Origin: Arsenophonus sp052174535
GTDB taxonomy: Bacteria > Pseudomonadota > Gammaproteobacteria > Enterobacterales > Enterobacteriaceae
Reading direction: 5' to 3'
Length of the DNA: 36,619 nucleotides
NCBI GenBank assembly: GCA_052174535.1
Contig: JBQMRQ010000060.1
Coordinates: 1-36,619, forward strand
Positions 19,068-28,000 of the stretch are shown piece after piece. Numbering within the stretch: the first letter of the stretch is position 1; every line of letters starts with the position of its first letter. The position numbers were made by a program, and so were the translations under genes. The notes beneath the pieces were generated by a model that ran no database searches, was not told the DNA's origin, and saw only the letters and a program-made list of their open reading frames with translations.

Positions 19068-20452
19068 GTAAATCTGGTGTATGACGGTTAAGTTATGTTC
19101 ACGATGATACTTCATAAATCTGTTCTCCATCCTTAAATTTAGCGTTGTTTTACCATAACAGAGTTAGTAGATCAAATTCCATTAACCGGTTTCCGGCTAT
19201 TCTGAATAAAAGAGAGTAGCTTAAACACTATTAAAATGATTATTTTCTTGAACTATAATATTCGTGCGTACCTTAATAGGCTCAGTGTCGCAAAAGCTGA
19301 TTTTATCAACTTGGTAATTTTGAATGATCCACTGTAGCCTAACAGGAAATCGTAGAATACCAGCCGTTATTCTTGATCTTTCTTCAGTTTCTTCATTACC
19401 TGAAGATGATAGTTTGCTAATAACCTTGTCAATAAAGTATTAAAGAGCTTTTGTTAGCGGTATTTTAGCTCTCTTCTAGCTAAACATCCGGCAGCTAAAC
19501 AGCCTCTTAACTTTCGGTTCCCCCACTTTGGGGGAGTGAAATTAGCACATTAGCTATTTTGTATACCTACATCCCAATATCGTTGTGGCTGGCATATCTA
19601 AGAATATCTTTGCTATTCCATTACAAAACCAATAGCATCGGCTCCCGTAGCAAGCCTGAAATACGGTTAATCAACGGGATTTGGAGGCCATTGAGAAGTT
19701 TGACCAAACTTGCTTCAACTTTCAATAAGTATCTTCGAGAGCAATGAGCTTTTTATGTCTATGCTAACTAACTTAATAATAAACAAGAAGAAAAGGTGTT
19801 CAGTGTTCCTGAAAGAACAATATATACCTTTAGCCAAAAATAAATGTAGTATGTATCGCTTAAATCAGGCAGCTTATCTCAATTCCTATTACTAAGAGAT
19901 TGCCCTATCAGTTTACTGATAGGGTACTGGCAAAGAGATAAGATGCTTTCACCGTGAAATGCGCTCTAGGGATTCATAAAAATCATAGGTAGAGATGATT
20001 CCTAGGTATATAAACATTGGTAGCCCAACTCTTTGCTACTTTTGCACGCTTAAGGTAAGGCAGTAATAAGCTCTTGAAGCATATTCCATCATTATTAACT
20101 GCTTATCCCACACTTTAACCTTAAGCACTTTAATTTCAATATCACCAATATTAATATGCATTGTTTGTACTGTGATACATAACCTTTACTGGCAATTATA
20201 GACATATCTGCCAATAAAAGGCATTGTTTAGTACATTATTGTAACATAATTTTAAGGTTAGCCTCAATAGCTGTGCCTATCAATCAACTACCTGGCAGCA
20301 TTACGGATGCGTTTCTGTAATGAATAGACCACAGGTAATATCTAGTTTTACTGATAGTTACGAGTAGGCTTTCCATTATATCTCATCTCTCTATTGTTGA
20401 TATTATTCATGAAATTAATCAGCAGGATATGTCACAATCTCAAAACCCCTAT
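19068..20452 (-). mobile_element. IS256-family remnant between spacer and IS481 copy E
   Basis: Reversed, about 1.38 kb. The 3' end carries AATCTGGTGTATG near 19070; the 5' end has the inverted counterpart TATACACCAGAAATG near 20448. The 5' transposase region at 20290-20420 aligns with that of the dedA copy (TAATATCTAGTTTT and ATCTCATCTCTCT are shared almost base for base). Open frames seen here on the plus strand (for example 19559-19747) are antisense to the transposase and not genes. IS481 sequence, lacking its 5' half, follows at once. Confidence 0.82.
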
Positions 20453-20888
20453 ACACCAGAAATGAGTATAACTCCAACGCTTTTTACGTGACTTTAATCA
20501 ATCATACTATAACTATCCATCAAGTACTTACAGATAATAACAAAGAATTTACAGACAGCCTTTTAGTTTCCAAAAATATTCAGCCACTGAAAACAGGTAT
20601 TTGTCTGTTTATACACAGAGCTTGATATAGAACACCGACTTAGCCTACTGATAGATTCTTAAAAGAAAATGCTATGGTAGAGCGATTTAATGGGCGCAAA
20701 ATATAACCTGCAAACCTATCCTTTAATTCTTCTCAAGAGATTGAGATCACTCTGCATCAATACGTTTAGCTGTACAATCAGGAATTACCCAAATCAGTAT
20801 TGGGTAATATATCTTCATTTCAATATATGAAGATAGGTTCAAAGTTAAACCTTAATTATTCAAAAACATAATATTTCCTTAGGATTGC
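20453..20888 (+). mobile_element. IS481-family remnant E, 5' half missing, ends in pspF
   Basis: Begins within the family's ANARRFLRDL block (CAACGCTTTTTACGTGAC near 20478) and runs to the end. It has the best-preserved IS481 C-terminus of the window: NKEFTDSLLV near 20540, NAMVERFNGRKI near 20675, SSQEIEITLHQYV*LYNQEL near 20750 and LGNISSFQYMK. It stops near 20888 at a GCATGT end also seen in copy G, and pspF sequence starts directly after it. Confidence 0.85.
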
Positions 20889-20889
20889 A

Positions 20890-21410
20890 TGTGATAGTTA
20901 GGCTTATTTCATATTGATCTACTTGACTATCTAACCTTTAATCTCATCCATATTCTGCCTTTACATGAACGATTAGTCCATATTATATTATTTACTAAGT
21001 AAATAGTAATTAATAATGCGCCACAAACTCAATCTTTCTTTTTTCTGAATTTATTGTTAAAGCACATAAATTTTATTAATTTTTTCTCTGGAAGAAAATG
21101 CGCGTGAGTTAAAGAATATCATTGAACATTCTGTCTATTGTTGTTATGACGATAGAACTAAAGCATTAGATTTAATTATCTTCAATTCTTTTGCTAGTGA
21201 GTTAATGCTATCGAATAGTACAAAAGAAAATGATGAGATATTTGAACTTCCTATTTATTTAAAACAACAGCAGCATACGACGGAGAATATTTTACTCGAA
21301 TAAATTACAAACAAACCAGTTTAATCAGTGGCTAATTCTAAATCCTGCTTCGCAATCAAATTAATCTATCATCAATTAAGATGACTACTAAAAAACATAA
21401 TTTCCAGATA
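20890..21410 (+). pseudogene. pspF: pspF (phage-shock regulator) pseudogene, C-terminal part
   Basis: PspF is the sigma54-dependent activator of the phage-shock operon. Only its C-terminal half is left, in shifted frames: DLLDYLTFNLIHILPLHER near 20920, LSFFSEFIVKAHK near 21030, then ENARELKNIIEHSVYCC near 21100 and YHQLR with LLK near 21370. These match E. coli PspF DLLDRLAFDVVQLPPLRER, LPLFPGFTERAR, GNIRELKNVVERSVYRH and YHQFRALLKKH. The last piece is the Fis-type DNA-binding helix. The ATPase half with the Walker A motif is missing, cut off by the IS481 that ends at 20888. In relatives such as Yersinia, pspF lies next to sapA, which supports the call. Confidence 0.85.
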
Positions 21411-21532
21411 ACTAAAATATAAATACATATAAGTAATATAGAAAATAGCTAGTTTGCTTGATGCTATCAAGCAAATTAAATCACTGAAAGGAATGTAATC
21501 AATGTCGTTCTACAGTATATTAAAGTTACTAT

Positions 21533-21673
21533 TTGACAATAATCTATTTATTAGATAATTGATCTTAATGGTTATTAATAACGTTCTCAAAGCACTTTTA
21601 TTAAGAATTTTCTCAAAAATAACTAATAATTTATTAACTCTATTTTGTTGCATAGAAAGAGTTAAGATACAAT
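21533..21673 (+). promoter_or_regulatory. Candidate promoters for the sap operon
   Basis: Two sigma70-like pairs lie in the gap before sapA. TTGTTG (21645-21650) and TACAAT (21668-21673) are separated by 17 bases, 31 bases before the preferred sapA start. Further up is TTGACA (21533-21538), with AT-rich hexamers 15-17 bases on. Sequence this AT-rich gives many false matches, so the assignment is tentative. Confidence 0.35.
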
Positions 21674-21704
21674 AAAGCCATTGGCACTTATAATAGGTTT
21701 TTAT

Positions 21705-23378
21705 ATGCGATACTTAATTTTATGGATTATTTTAATAAATATAGGGACAATAAATGCTTTAGCAAACACCACTCTTCCACCACAAATTCATCAAACTAGT
21801 TTTATATATTGTGTTAATGGGATTATCACCACATTTAATCCTCAAATTGCCAGTACTGGACTGATTATAGATCCACTAGCTGCTCAACTTTATAATCGAT
21901 TATTAGAAGTTAACCCATTCACCTTTAAACTAAATTCCGAACTGGCTTCACACTGGAAATCCCTTGATAAGGGAGTAACTTATCAATTCCACCTAAAACG
22001 TAATATTCCATTTCAAACAACAAATTGGTTCACGCCGACACGAACACTTAATGCCGATGACGTTATATTTAGTTTTTCCCGTATGTTTGATAAAAATCAC
22101 CCTTATCATTATATCGGTGGTGGTAATTACTTTTATTTCGATAGCCTGCAATTAGCTAATAATATTCGCAGTATTCGTAAGATTGATAATTATACCGTTG
22201 AATTTAAATTATATACACCTGATGTGTCATTTCTCTGGCATCTTGCTACTCGCTATGCCCCAATTCTTTCAGAAGAATATGCGCAATATCTCAATAAAAT
22301 TAATCATAAAGAATTTATTGATTGGCAACCTGTTGGTACCGGTCCTTTTATGTTGGCAAGTTATCAAACTGGTCAATTTATCAAGCTAACTCGGCATAAT
22401 AATTATTGGAAGGGCAAACCTTTAATGCAGCAAGTTGTGATTGATCTTGGCACCGGTGGTACAGGACGTATATCTAAGTTATTAACTGGCGAATGTGATG
22501 TATTAGCTTATCCAGTTGCTAATCAATTAAAGATATTACGTGAAGATGCCCGTTTTCGATTATCGATGCGTGCTGGCATGAATATTGCCTATCTGATTTT
22601 CAATACAAGTAACCCGCCATTTGATCAATTAAAAGTTAGACAAACTATTGCATATTCAATTAATAATAAAAGATTAATGCAATCTATCTACTATGGTGCT
22701 GCTGAAATGGCAACTTCTATCTTACCAAAAGCATCATGGGCTTATGATAATCAAATTAAAGTGACAGACTATAACCCAGAAAAAGCTAAAGAAATGCTGA
22801 AAGAGTTAGGATTAATTGATATGAAATTAGATCTTTTGGTTCCAGTTATTTCTGAATCCTATAATCCGAGCCCGTTAAAAACTGCAGAACTTATTCAAGC
22901 AGATTTAGCAAAAGTAGGTATTAAGATGAATATCCTTCCTATAGAAGGCAGCTTATTAAAAAATAAGCTCAGTAATCAAAACTATCATATGGTTCTTAAT
23001 GGTTGGTCGACAGATAGTAATGATCCAGATAGTTTTTTTCGCCCTTTACTAAGTTGCCAAGCAATTGATTTACATACTAATTGGAGCAAATGGTGTAATT
23101 CTTACTTTGATGAAATTTTACGGAAGGCGCTAGTAAGCCAAAATATTTTATCTCGCATTAATTATTATCATAAAGCGCAATCCTTACTTGCAAAAGAATT
23201 ACCGATATTACCGCTAGCTTATTCATTATATATACAGGTTTATCGCTACGATATCAAAGGGCTTGTTATTACCGCTTTTGGTAATTCCTCTTTTGCTGAG
23301 GTTTATCGTGATAGGTCCAGTAAAATCCCACTGCAGGCTGACTCCTATTTTAATTATGAAGAAGGAGTTACATGGTGA
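21705..23378 (+). CDS. sapA: SapA, periplasmic peptide-binding protein of the Sap ABC transporter
   Basis: Solute-binding protein that delivers peptides, including host antimicrobial peptides, to SapBCDF. From the ATG at 21705 it has 557 residues (E. coli 547) and begins with a classical signal peptide (MRYLILWIILINIGTINALA, cleavage probably before NTT). A TTG at 21681 would add eight residues and spoil the signal peptide. SBP family 5 signatures follow: PFQTTNWFTPTRTLNADDVIF, YFDSLQLANNIRSIRK, PVGTGPFML, LTGECDVLAYP, NPSPLKTAELIQAD and the closing YRYDIKGLV. Each stretch is collinear with E. coli SapA. It overlaps sapB by 7 bases. Intact throughout, with C-terminal residues beyond FAEVYRD diverged as usual. 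Confidence 0.96.
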   Translation: MRYLILWIILINIGTINALANTTLPPQIHQTSFIYCVNGIITTFNPQIASTGLIIDPLAAQLYNRLLEVNPFTFKLNSELASHWKSLDKGVTYQFHLKRNIPFQTTNWFTPTRTLNADDVIFSFSRMFDKNHPYHYIGGGNYFYFDSLQLANNIRSIRKIDNYTVEFKLYTPDVSFLWHLATRYAPILSEEYAQYLNKINHKEFIDWQPVGTGPFMLASYQTGQFIKLTRHNNYWKGKPLMQQVVIDLGTGGTGRISKLLTGECDVLAYPVANQLKILREDARFRLSMRAGMNIAYLIFNTSNPPFDQLKVRQTIAYSINNKRLMQSIYYGAAEMATSILPKASWAYDNQIKVTDYNPEKAKEMLKELGLIDMKLDLLVPVISESYNPSPLKTAELIQADLAKVGIKMNILPIEGSLLKNKLSNQNYHMVLNGWSTDSNDPDSFFRPLLSCQAIDLHTNWSKWCNSYFDEILRKALVSQNILSRINYYHKAQSLLAKELPILPLAYSLYIQVYRYDIKGLVITAFGNSSFAEVYRDRSSKIPLQADSYFNYEEGVTW

Positions 23379-24340
23379 TTATTTACACATTAAGGCAATT
23401 ATTACTTTTAATTATTACCTTATTTTTACTAACTCTTGTTAGTTCTGGTTTGAATTATTTCACTACTGATGCTCCGTTAAGTGGACTATCATTATGGAAT
23501 GCCTATATTTTTTATCTAACCGGTTTATTACATTGGAATTTTGGTTTTTCTAAAATTAATGGCCAACCCATTAGCGATCAATTAAATGCCACCTTTTCTG
23601 CTACCATGGAGTTATGTTTTTTAGCGTTTATTTTAGCTTTAATAATCGGTATCCCCATGGGTATTATTGCTGGTGTTTGGCGCAATAAACCAATTGATTA
23701 TATTATTAAAATTTTTACCTTTATTGGTTTCTCTATGCCAATTTTTGTATTGGCTTTATTATTTATTCTGCTTTTTTCATTGAAATTAGCCTGGTTACCG
23801 GTCTCAGGACGAATTAATTTACTGTATGATCTTCCACTTGTTACTGGTTTTGCTCTAATTGATGTATGGTTATCGGATTCAGTTTATCGTAATCAAATGT
23901 TAATTAATCTTTTAGAGCATTTAATTTTACCAGTTATTACATTAGCTATTGCGCCAATTTCTGAAATGATACGTTTAATGAAAAATAGTACTGAAACCAT
24001 TATGGGTGAAAATTATATTAAAGCAGCAGCAACTAGAGGACTCTCTCGCATTACTATAATTAAACGTCATATATTACACAACGCACTTCCCCCTATTATT
24101 CCAAAACTTGGTTTGCAATTTTCTACTATGATCACACTAGCAATGATCACTGAACTTGTATTTAATTGGCCAGGCTTGGGCCGCTGGTTAATAACAGCTA
24201 CCCAACAAAATGATTACTCTGCAATTTCTGCAGCCGTAATGGTTATTGGTACTTTAGTTATTTTTGTTAATATCATATCGGATATTTTAGGCGCTATGAT
24301 GAATTCTCCTAAATATAAGGATGGGTATGTCTTCAGATAA
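23372..24340 (+). CDS. sapB: SapB, permease subunit of the Sap transporter
   Basis: Inner-membrane permease of 322 residues (E. coli 321), of the DppB/OppB type. Hydrophobic segments lie near residues 5-25, 75-100, 110-145, 185-205, 240-265 and 280-305. The EAA coupling loop, which contacts the ATPases, is at about 205-245 (ENYIKAAATRGLSR). The start overlaps sapA by 7 bases and is preceded by a good ribosome-binding site (AAGGAG, 6 bases before ATG). It should pair with SapC to form the channel. No damage seen. Confidence 0.95.
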   Translation: MVIIYTLRQLLLLIITLFLLTLVSSGLNYFTTDAPLSGLSLWNAYIFYLTGLLHWNFGFSKINGQPISDQLNATFSATMELCFLAFILALIIGIPMGIIAGVWRNKPIDYIIKIFTFIGFSMPIFVLALLFILLFSLKLAWLPVSGRINLLYDLPLVTGFALIDVWLSDSVYRNQMLINLLEHLILPVITLAIAPISEMIRLMKNSTETIMGENYIKAAATRGLSRITIIKRHILHNALPPIIPKLGLQFSTMITLAMITELVFNWPGLGRWLITATQQNDYSAISAAVMVIGTLVIFVNIISDILGAMMNSPKYKDGYVFR

Positions 24341-25217
24341 TTTTTATCGTGAACAAAAAATGCCATCTACTATGCAGATTATCTGGCGATTTTTTTCTAA
24401 TGATATTCCAGCTATGACCGGATTTTATGGCATTATTTTTCTTTTAATTTTGACTTTACTTGGCGATTATTTGGCTCCTTATACAATTAACCAACAATTT
24501 TTAGGATATCAGCTATTACCTCCATCCTGGTCGCATTATGGTAATGTAGCCTTTTTTTTGGGTACTGATGATCTTGGTACTGATATTTTAAGTCGACTAC
24601 TTATTGGTACAGCATCTACATTCGGCTCTGCACTTATAATTACCATTACTACAACGCTGGTCGGATTAATGTTAGGTTGTTTAGCCGGTATTACTCATGG
24701 ATTAAAATCAGCTATTTTAAATCATGTGTTAGATACTCTATTATCAATTCCCTCACTGCTTTTGGCAATTATTATTATTGCTTTTGCCGGTTCAAGCCTT
24801 GAAAATGCAATAATAGCAATTTGGTTAGCCTTATTACCAAAAATTATTAGAACAATCTACAGCGCTGTTCGTGATGAACTAGATACAGAATATGTTCTTG
24901 CTGCTCGACTTGACGGTGCATCAAACTTTTATATACTTTGGTATACTGTATTATCAAATATTATACCTATCTTGGTAACGGAAATTACTCGGACTCTTTC
25001 TGTAGCCATTTTAGATATGGCTGCGTTAGGATTTCTTAATTTAGGTGCCAGATTACCAACTGCTGAATGGGGCACCATGCTCGGTAATAGTTTAGAATTG
25101 ATTTATGTAGCGCCATGGACAGTTTTTCTTCCTGGCGCAGCCATTATGATCAGTGTTTTATTTGTTAACTTACTTGGTGATGGCTTACATCGGGCCATTA
25201 ATGCTGGAGTGAAATAA
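24327..25217 (+). CDS. sapC: SapC, permease subunit of the Sap transporter
   Basis: Second inner-membrane permease, 296 residues from the start chosen here, as in E. coli. It shows the family block QQFLGYQLLPPSWSHYG and FLGTDDLGTDILSRLL before the core membrane segments, the EAA loop near YVLAARLDGAS, and the ending MISVLFVNLLGDG. The frame also opens at an ATG at 24321. I chose 24327 because AAGGA at 24318-24322 gives it normal spacing, while the earlier ATG lies inside that site. It overlaps the end of sapB by 14 bases and shares the TAATG junction with sapD. Confidence 0.94.
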   Translation: MSSDNFYREQKMPSTMQIIWRFFSNDIPAMTGFYGIIFLLILTLLGDYLAPYTINQQFLGYQLLPPSWSHYGNVAFFLGTDDLGTDILSRLLIGTASTFGSALIITITTTLVGLMLGCLAGITHGLKSAILNHVLDTLLSIPSLLLAIIIIAFAGSSLENAIIAIWLALLPKIIRTIYSAVRDELDTEYVLAARLDGASNFYILWYTVLSNIIPILVTEITRTLSVAILDMAALGFLNLGARLPTAEWGTMLGNSLELIYVAPWTVFLPGAAIMISVLFVNLLGDGLHRAINAGVK

Positions 25218-26212
25218 TGCCATTACTAGATATCCGTAACCTCACTATTGAATTTATGACTGCCAAAGGTCTAGTTAAAGCAGTTGATAATGTTTCTTTG
25301 CAGTTAAATGAAGGCGAAATTCGTGGCTTAACTGGCGAATCCGGTTCAGGTAAGAGCTTAATTGCTAAGGCTGTTTGTGGTGTTACAAAAGATAACTTAA
25401 AAATGACTGCCGATCATTTTTATTTTCTTGACATTGACCTATTAAAGCTCACTGCACGCCAAAGACGTAGAGTGATAGGACATAATATTTCAATGATTTT
25501 TCAAGAACCGCAATCTTGCTTAGATCCGGCTGAAAATATTGGTAAACAACTGATTCAATCAATACCACAATGGACTTTTAAAGGTCGTTGGTGGCAGCGA
25601 TTTAGCTGGCGAAAGCGACGAGCTATAGAATTATTTCATCGAGTTGGAATTAAATATCACGATGATATTATGTACAGCTATCCTTATGAACTTACGGAAG
25701 GTGAATGTCAGAAAGTGATGATAGCCATTGCGTTAGCAAACCAACCACGTTTACTCATTGCAGACGAACCTACAAATGCAATGGAACCCACAACTCAAGC
25801 ACAAATATTTCGCCTACTTGATAGCTTAAATCAAAATAATAATATGACAATTTTATTAATTAGTCATGACATGCAAATGATGAGCAAGCTAGTTGATCGT
25901 ATTAACATACTCTATTGTGGACAAACTGTTGAAAGTGCAACACCTGAAGAGTTATTAGTCCGACCTCATCATCCTTATACGCAAGCCCTAATACGCTCTA
26001 TACCGAATTTTGGCAGCCCACTTCCACATAAAAGTCGACTAAATACCCTGTCAGGGGCTATTCCTTCTATAGATCATCTACCAATTGGTTGCCGTCTTGG
26101 CCCTCGTTGTCCATACGCACAAAAAACATGCATTATCACACCGCCGCTACGCGGCATAAAAAATCGAGCCTTTGCTTGTCATTTTCCTCTTAATATAGAG
26201 GAAATATCATGA
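25217..26212 (+). CDS. sapD: SapD, ATPase subunit of the Sap transporter
   Basis: ABC ATPase of 331 residues (E. coli 330). Walker A GESGSGKS is at 40-47, Q-loop IFQEPQS near 94, Walker B LLIADEPT near 187, H-loop LISHD near 214, and an oligopeptide-transporter C-terminal domain with a cysteine cluster (CRLGPRCPYAQKTCI...CHFP). The ABC signature is the degenerate LTEGE instead of LSGGQ; E. coli SapD has the same, so it is a family trait rather than decay. In E. coli SapD also supports TrkH/TrkG potassium uptake by binding ATP; trk genes are not in this window. Starts on the sapC stop (TAATG). Confidence 0.96.
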   Translation: MPLLDIRNLTIEFMTAKGLVKAVDNVSLQLNEGEIRGLTGESGSGKSLIAKAVCGVTKDNLKMTADHFYFLDIDLLKLTARQRRRVIGHNISMIFQEPQSCLDPAENIGKQLIQSIPQWTFKGRWWQRFSWRKRRAIELFHRVGIKYHDDIMYSYPYELTEGECQKVMIAIALANQPRLLIADEPTNAMEPTTQAQIFRLLDSLNQNNNMTILLISHDMQMMSKLVDRINILYCGQTVESATPEELLVRPHHPYTQALIRSIPNFGSPLPHKSRLNTLSGAIPSIDHLPIGCRLGPRCPYAQKTCIITPPLRGIKNRAFACHFPLNIEEIS

Positions 26213-27015
26213 CAACACCGTTACTAGTAATAAAAAATCTGACTAAAATTTTTTATCATCGCACAGGGTTATTTCAAACGCAACCATTAGAAGCGGTAAA
26301 ACCTTTAAATTTTACCTTAAAAGCTGCTGAAACCTTAGCTATTATAGGTGCCAACGGATCAGGTAAATCAACTCTTGCCCGCATGTTATCGGGTGTTATT
26401 GAAGCTAGTAGTGGTGAAATTTTTATTAATGGTCATCAACTTAACTTTGGCGATTATAGTTATCGCAGTCAACTCATCCGGATGATATTTCAGGATCCAA
26501 ATACTTCCTTGACACCTAAACAGCGTATTGGACAAATTCTTGAAATCCCTTTAATTCTAAATACTTCTCTTTCTGTTCACGAACGAGAAGATCGTATAGA
26601 ACAAACTCTTCGTGAAGTTGGACTATTACCTAATCACGCTAGCTATTATCCACATATGTTAGCAGCAGGTCAAAAACAACGAGTAGCACTGGCAAGAGCG
26701 TTAATTCTGAAACCAAAGATTATTATTGCTGATGAAGCACTGGCGTCATTAGACATGACAATGCGTTCTCAAATCATTAATTTGATGCTTGAACTACAAG
26801 AAAAACAAGGTATTTCATATATTTACGTTACTCAACATTTAGGTATTATAAAACATATTAGCGATAAAGTGTTAGTAATTGATAATGGTGTTGTAGTCGA
26901 AAGAGGTCATACAGCTGAAGTGTTTGCTTCGCCTTTACATGAAGTAACCCAACGCTTAATCGCTAGTCATTTTGGTGAACTTTTATCTGCGGATGCCTGG
27001 AGGCAAGATTTATAA
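26209..27015 (+). CDS. sapF: SapF, ATPase subunit of the Sap transporter
   Basis: Second ABC ATPase, 268 residues as in E. coli. Walker A GANGSGKST at 47-55, Q-loop MIFQDPNTS near 97, signature LAAGQKQRVALARAL near 151, Walker B IIIADEAL near 174 with the E of ADEA in the catalytic-glutamate position, H-loop TQHLG near 208. Its ATG overlaps the sapD stop by 4 bases (ATGA), the usual sign of coupled translation. It completes the five-gene operon, all five members of which are open, in contrast to the ruined regulator gene upstream. Confidence 0.96.
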   Translation: MTTPLLVIKNLTKIFYHRTGLFQTQPLEAVKPLNFTLKAAETLAIIGANGSGKSTLARMLSGVIEASSGEIFINGHQLNFGDYSYRSQLIRMIFQDPNTSLTPKQRIGQILEIPLILNTSLSVHEREDRIEQTLREVGLLPNHASYYPHMLAAGQKQRVALARALILKPKIIIADEALASLDMTMRSQIINLMLELQEKQGISYIYVTQHLGIIKHISDKVLVIDNGVVVERGHTAEVFASPLHEVTQRLIASHFGELLSADAWRQDL

Positions 27016-27190
27016 CTAGTATAAAAGCAGAAAAACTGATCGAATCAGTAAGATTATATAATATATTTTATTCTATTATGATAAATTTTCTAAATGTTTA
27101 TCAAAAAATGTATAGATATAGATACTATCTATAATGGATAATTTATAATAAATACATTAGTGTTTTTTAAAATTATAAGGATACGGGCTT
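27016..27190 (+). promoter_or_regulatory. sapF-fabI gap: weak hairpin and fabI leader
   Basis: ACTGAT-CGA-ATCAGT at 27035-27049 is a 6-pair hairpin 20 bases after sapF, too weak to call a terminator. TATAAT at 27130-27135 and again at 27144-27149 are possible -10 hexamers for fabI with poor -35 partners. AAGGAT at 27178-27183 is a clear ribosome-binding site for the fabI ATG at 27191. Confidence 0.4.
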
Positions 27191-28000
27191 ATGGGCTTTA
27201 TGAGCGGCAAGCGCATTCTGATAACTGGTTTAGCCAGTAAATTATCTATTGCTCACGGAATTGCGCAAGCAATGCACCAGCAAGGTGCTGAACTGGCCTT
27301 CAGTTATCAAGCTGATAAACTGAAATCTCGCGTAAAAGAGATGGCAAATAGTTTTGACTCTAGTATTTTTTTGCCATGTGATGTAACTTCTGATGAAGCT
27401 ATTACTAAATTATTTTTTGAGTTAACAAAAGTATGGCCAAAATTTGATGGTTTTGTCCATTCAATTGCCTATGCACCAGCCAACCAACTTTATGGTGATT
27501 ACGTTGATACAGTAACACGCGAGGGCTATCGTATTGCTCATGATATTAGTTCATATAGCTTTGTTGCGTTAGCAAAAGCTTGTCGAAAAATATTAAATCT
27601 TCATTCTAGCCTGGTTACCTTAAGTTATTTAGGTTCTGAGCGCGCGATTCCTAATTATAATGTTATGGGACTAGCAAAAGCTTCCCTTGAAGCAAATGTC
27701 CGTTATATGGCAAATGCAATGGGACCTGAAGTTATTCGTGTTAATGGGATTTCAGCTGGTCCAATTCGAACTTTAGCGGCATCGGGGATTAAAGATTTTC
27801 GTAAAATGCTTTCATATTGTGAATCAGTAAGCCCAATTCGTCGTACGGTAACAACAGAAGATGTTGGTAATTGTGCCGCTTTTCTATGCTCTAATTTATC
27901 GGCAGGTGTTACTGGTGAAATTTTACATGTTGACGGTGGTTTCAGCATTACTGCCATGAATGAACTGAAATTAAAAGACTATATTGACAAAAGTTGTTGA
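27191..28000 (+). CDS. fabI: FabI, enoyl-[acyl-carrier-protein] reductase (NADH)
   Basis: Last reduction of each fatty-acid elongation cycle; cytoplasmic short-chain dehydrogenase fold. Residues 1-262 align with E. coli FabI without gaps: GLASKLSIAHG at 13-23 (NADH loop), the catalytic Y146, Y156 and K163 (LSYLG...PNYNVMGLAK), and the substrate loop around SAGPIRTLAASG. E. coli FabI ends at the lysine of MNELELK (residue 262); here MNELKLK is followed by seven more residues, DYIDKSC. Those codons align with the left end of IS1595 elements elsewhere in the window, so the tail and stop codon seem to come from the insertion. The tail is short and exposed in the fold, so activity should be kept. 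Confidence 0.96.
   Translation: MGFMSGKRILITGLASKLSIAHGIAQAMHQQGAELAFSYQADKLKSRVKEMANSFDSSIFLPCDVTSDEAITKLFFELTKVWPKFDGFVHSIAYAPANQLYGDYVDTVTREGYRIAHDISSYSFVALAKACRKILNLHSSLVTLSYLGSERAIPNYNVMGLAKASLEANVRYMANAMGPEVIRVNGISAGPIRTLAASGIKDFRKMLSYCESVSPIRRTVTTEDVGNCAAFLCSNLSAGVTGEILHVDGGFSITAMNELKLKDYIDKSC

Noticed and set aside
19559..19895. Two overlapping open frames of about 60 codons on the plus strand
   Set aside because: Both are antisense to the reversed IS256 transposase fossil; composition and lack of start signals argue against genes.
21681..21704. TTG start giving SapA eight more residues
   Set aside because: The ATG at 21705 gives a normal signal peptide matching E. coli SapA; the extension would disturb it.
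25217..26212. SapD signature LTEGE instead of LSGGQ as a sign of decay
   Set aside because: E. coli SapD has the same degenerate signature, so it is normal for the family.
27703..27957. 84-codon minus-strand frame inside fabI
   Set aside because: Lies wholly within the well-conserved fabI gene on the other strand; a coding shadow.
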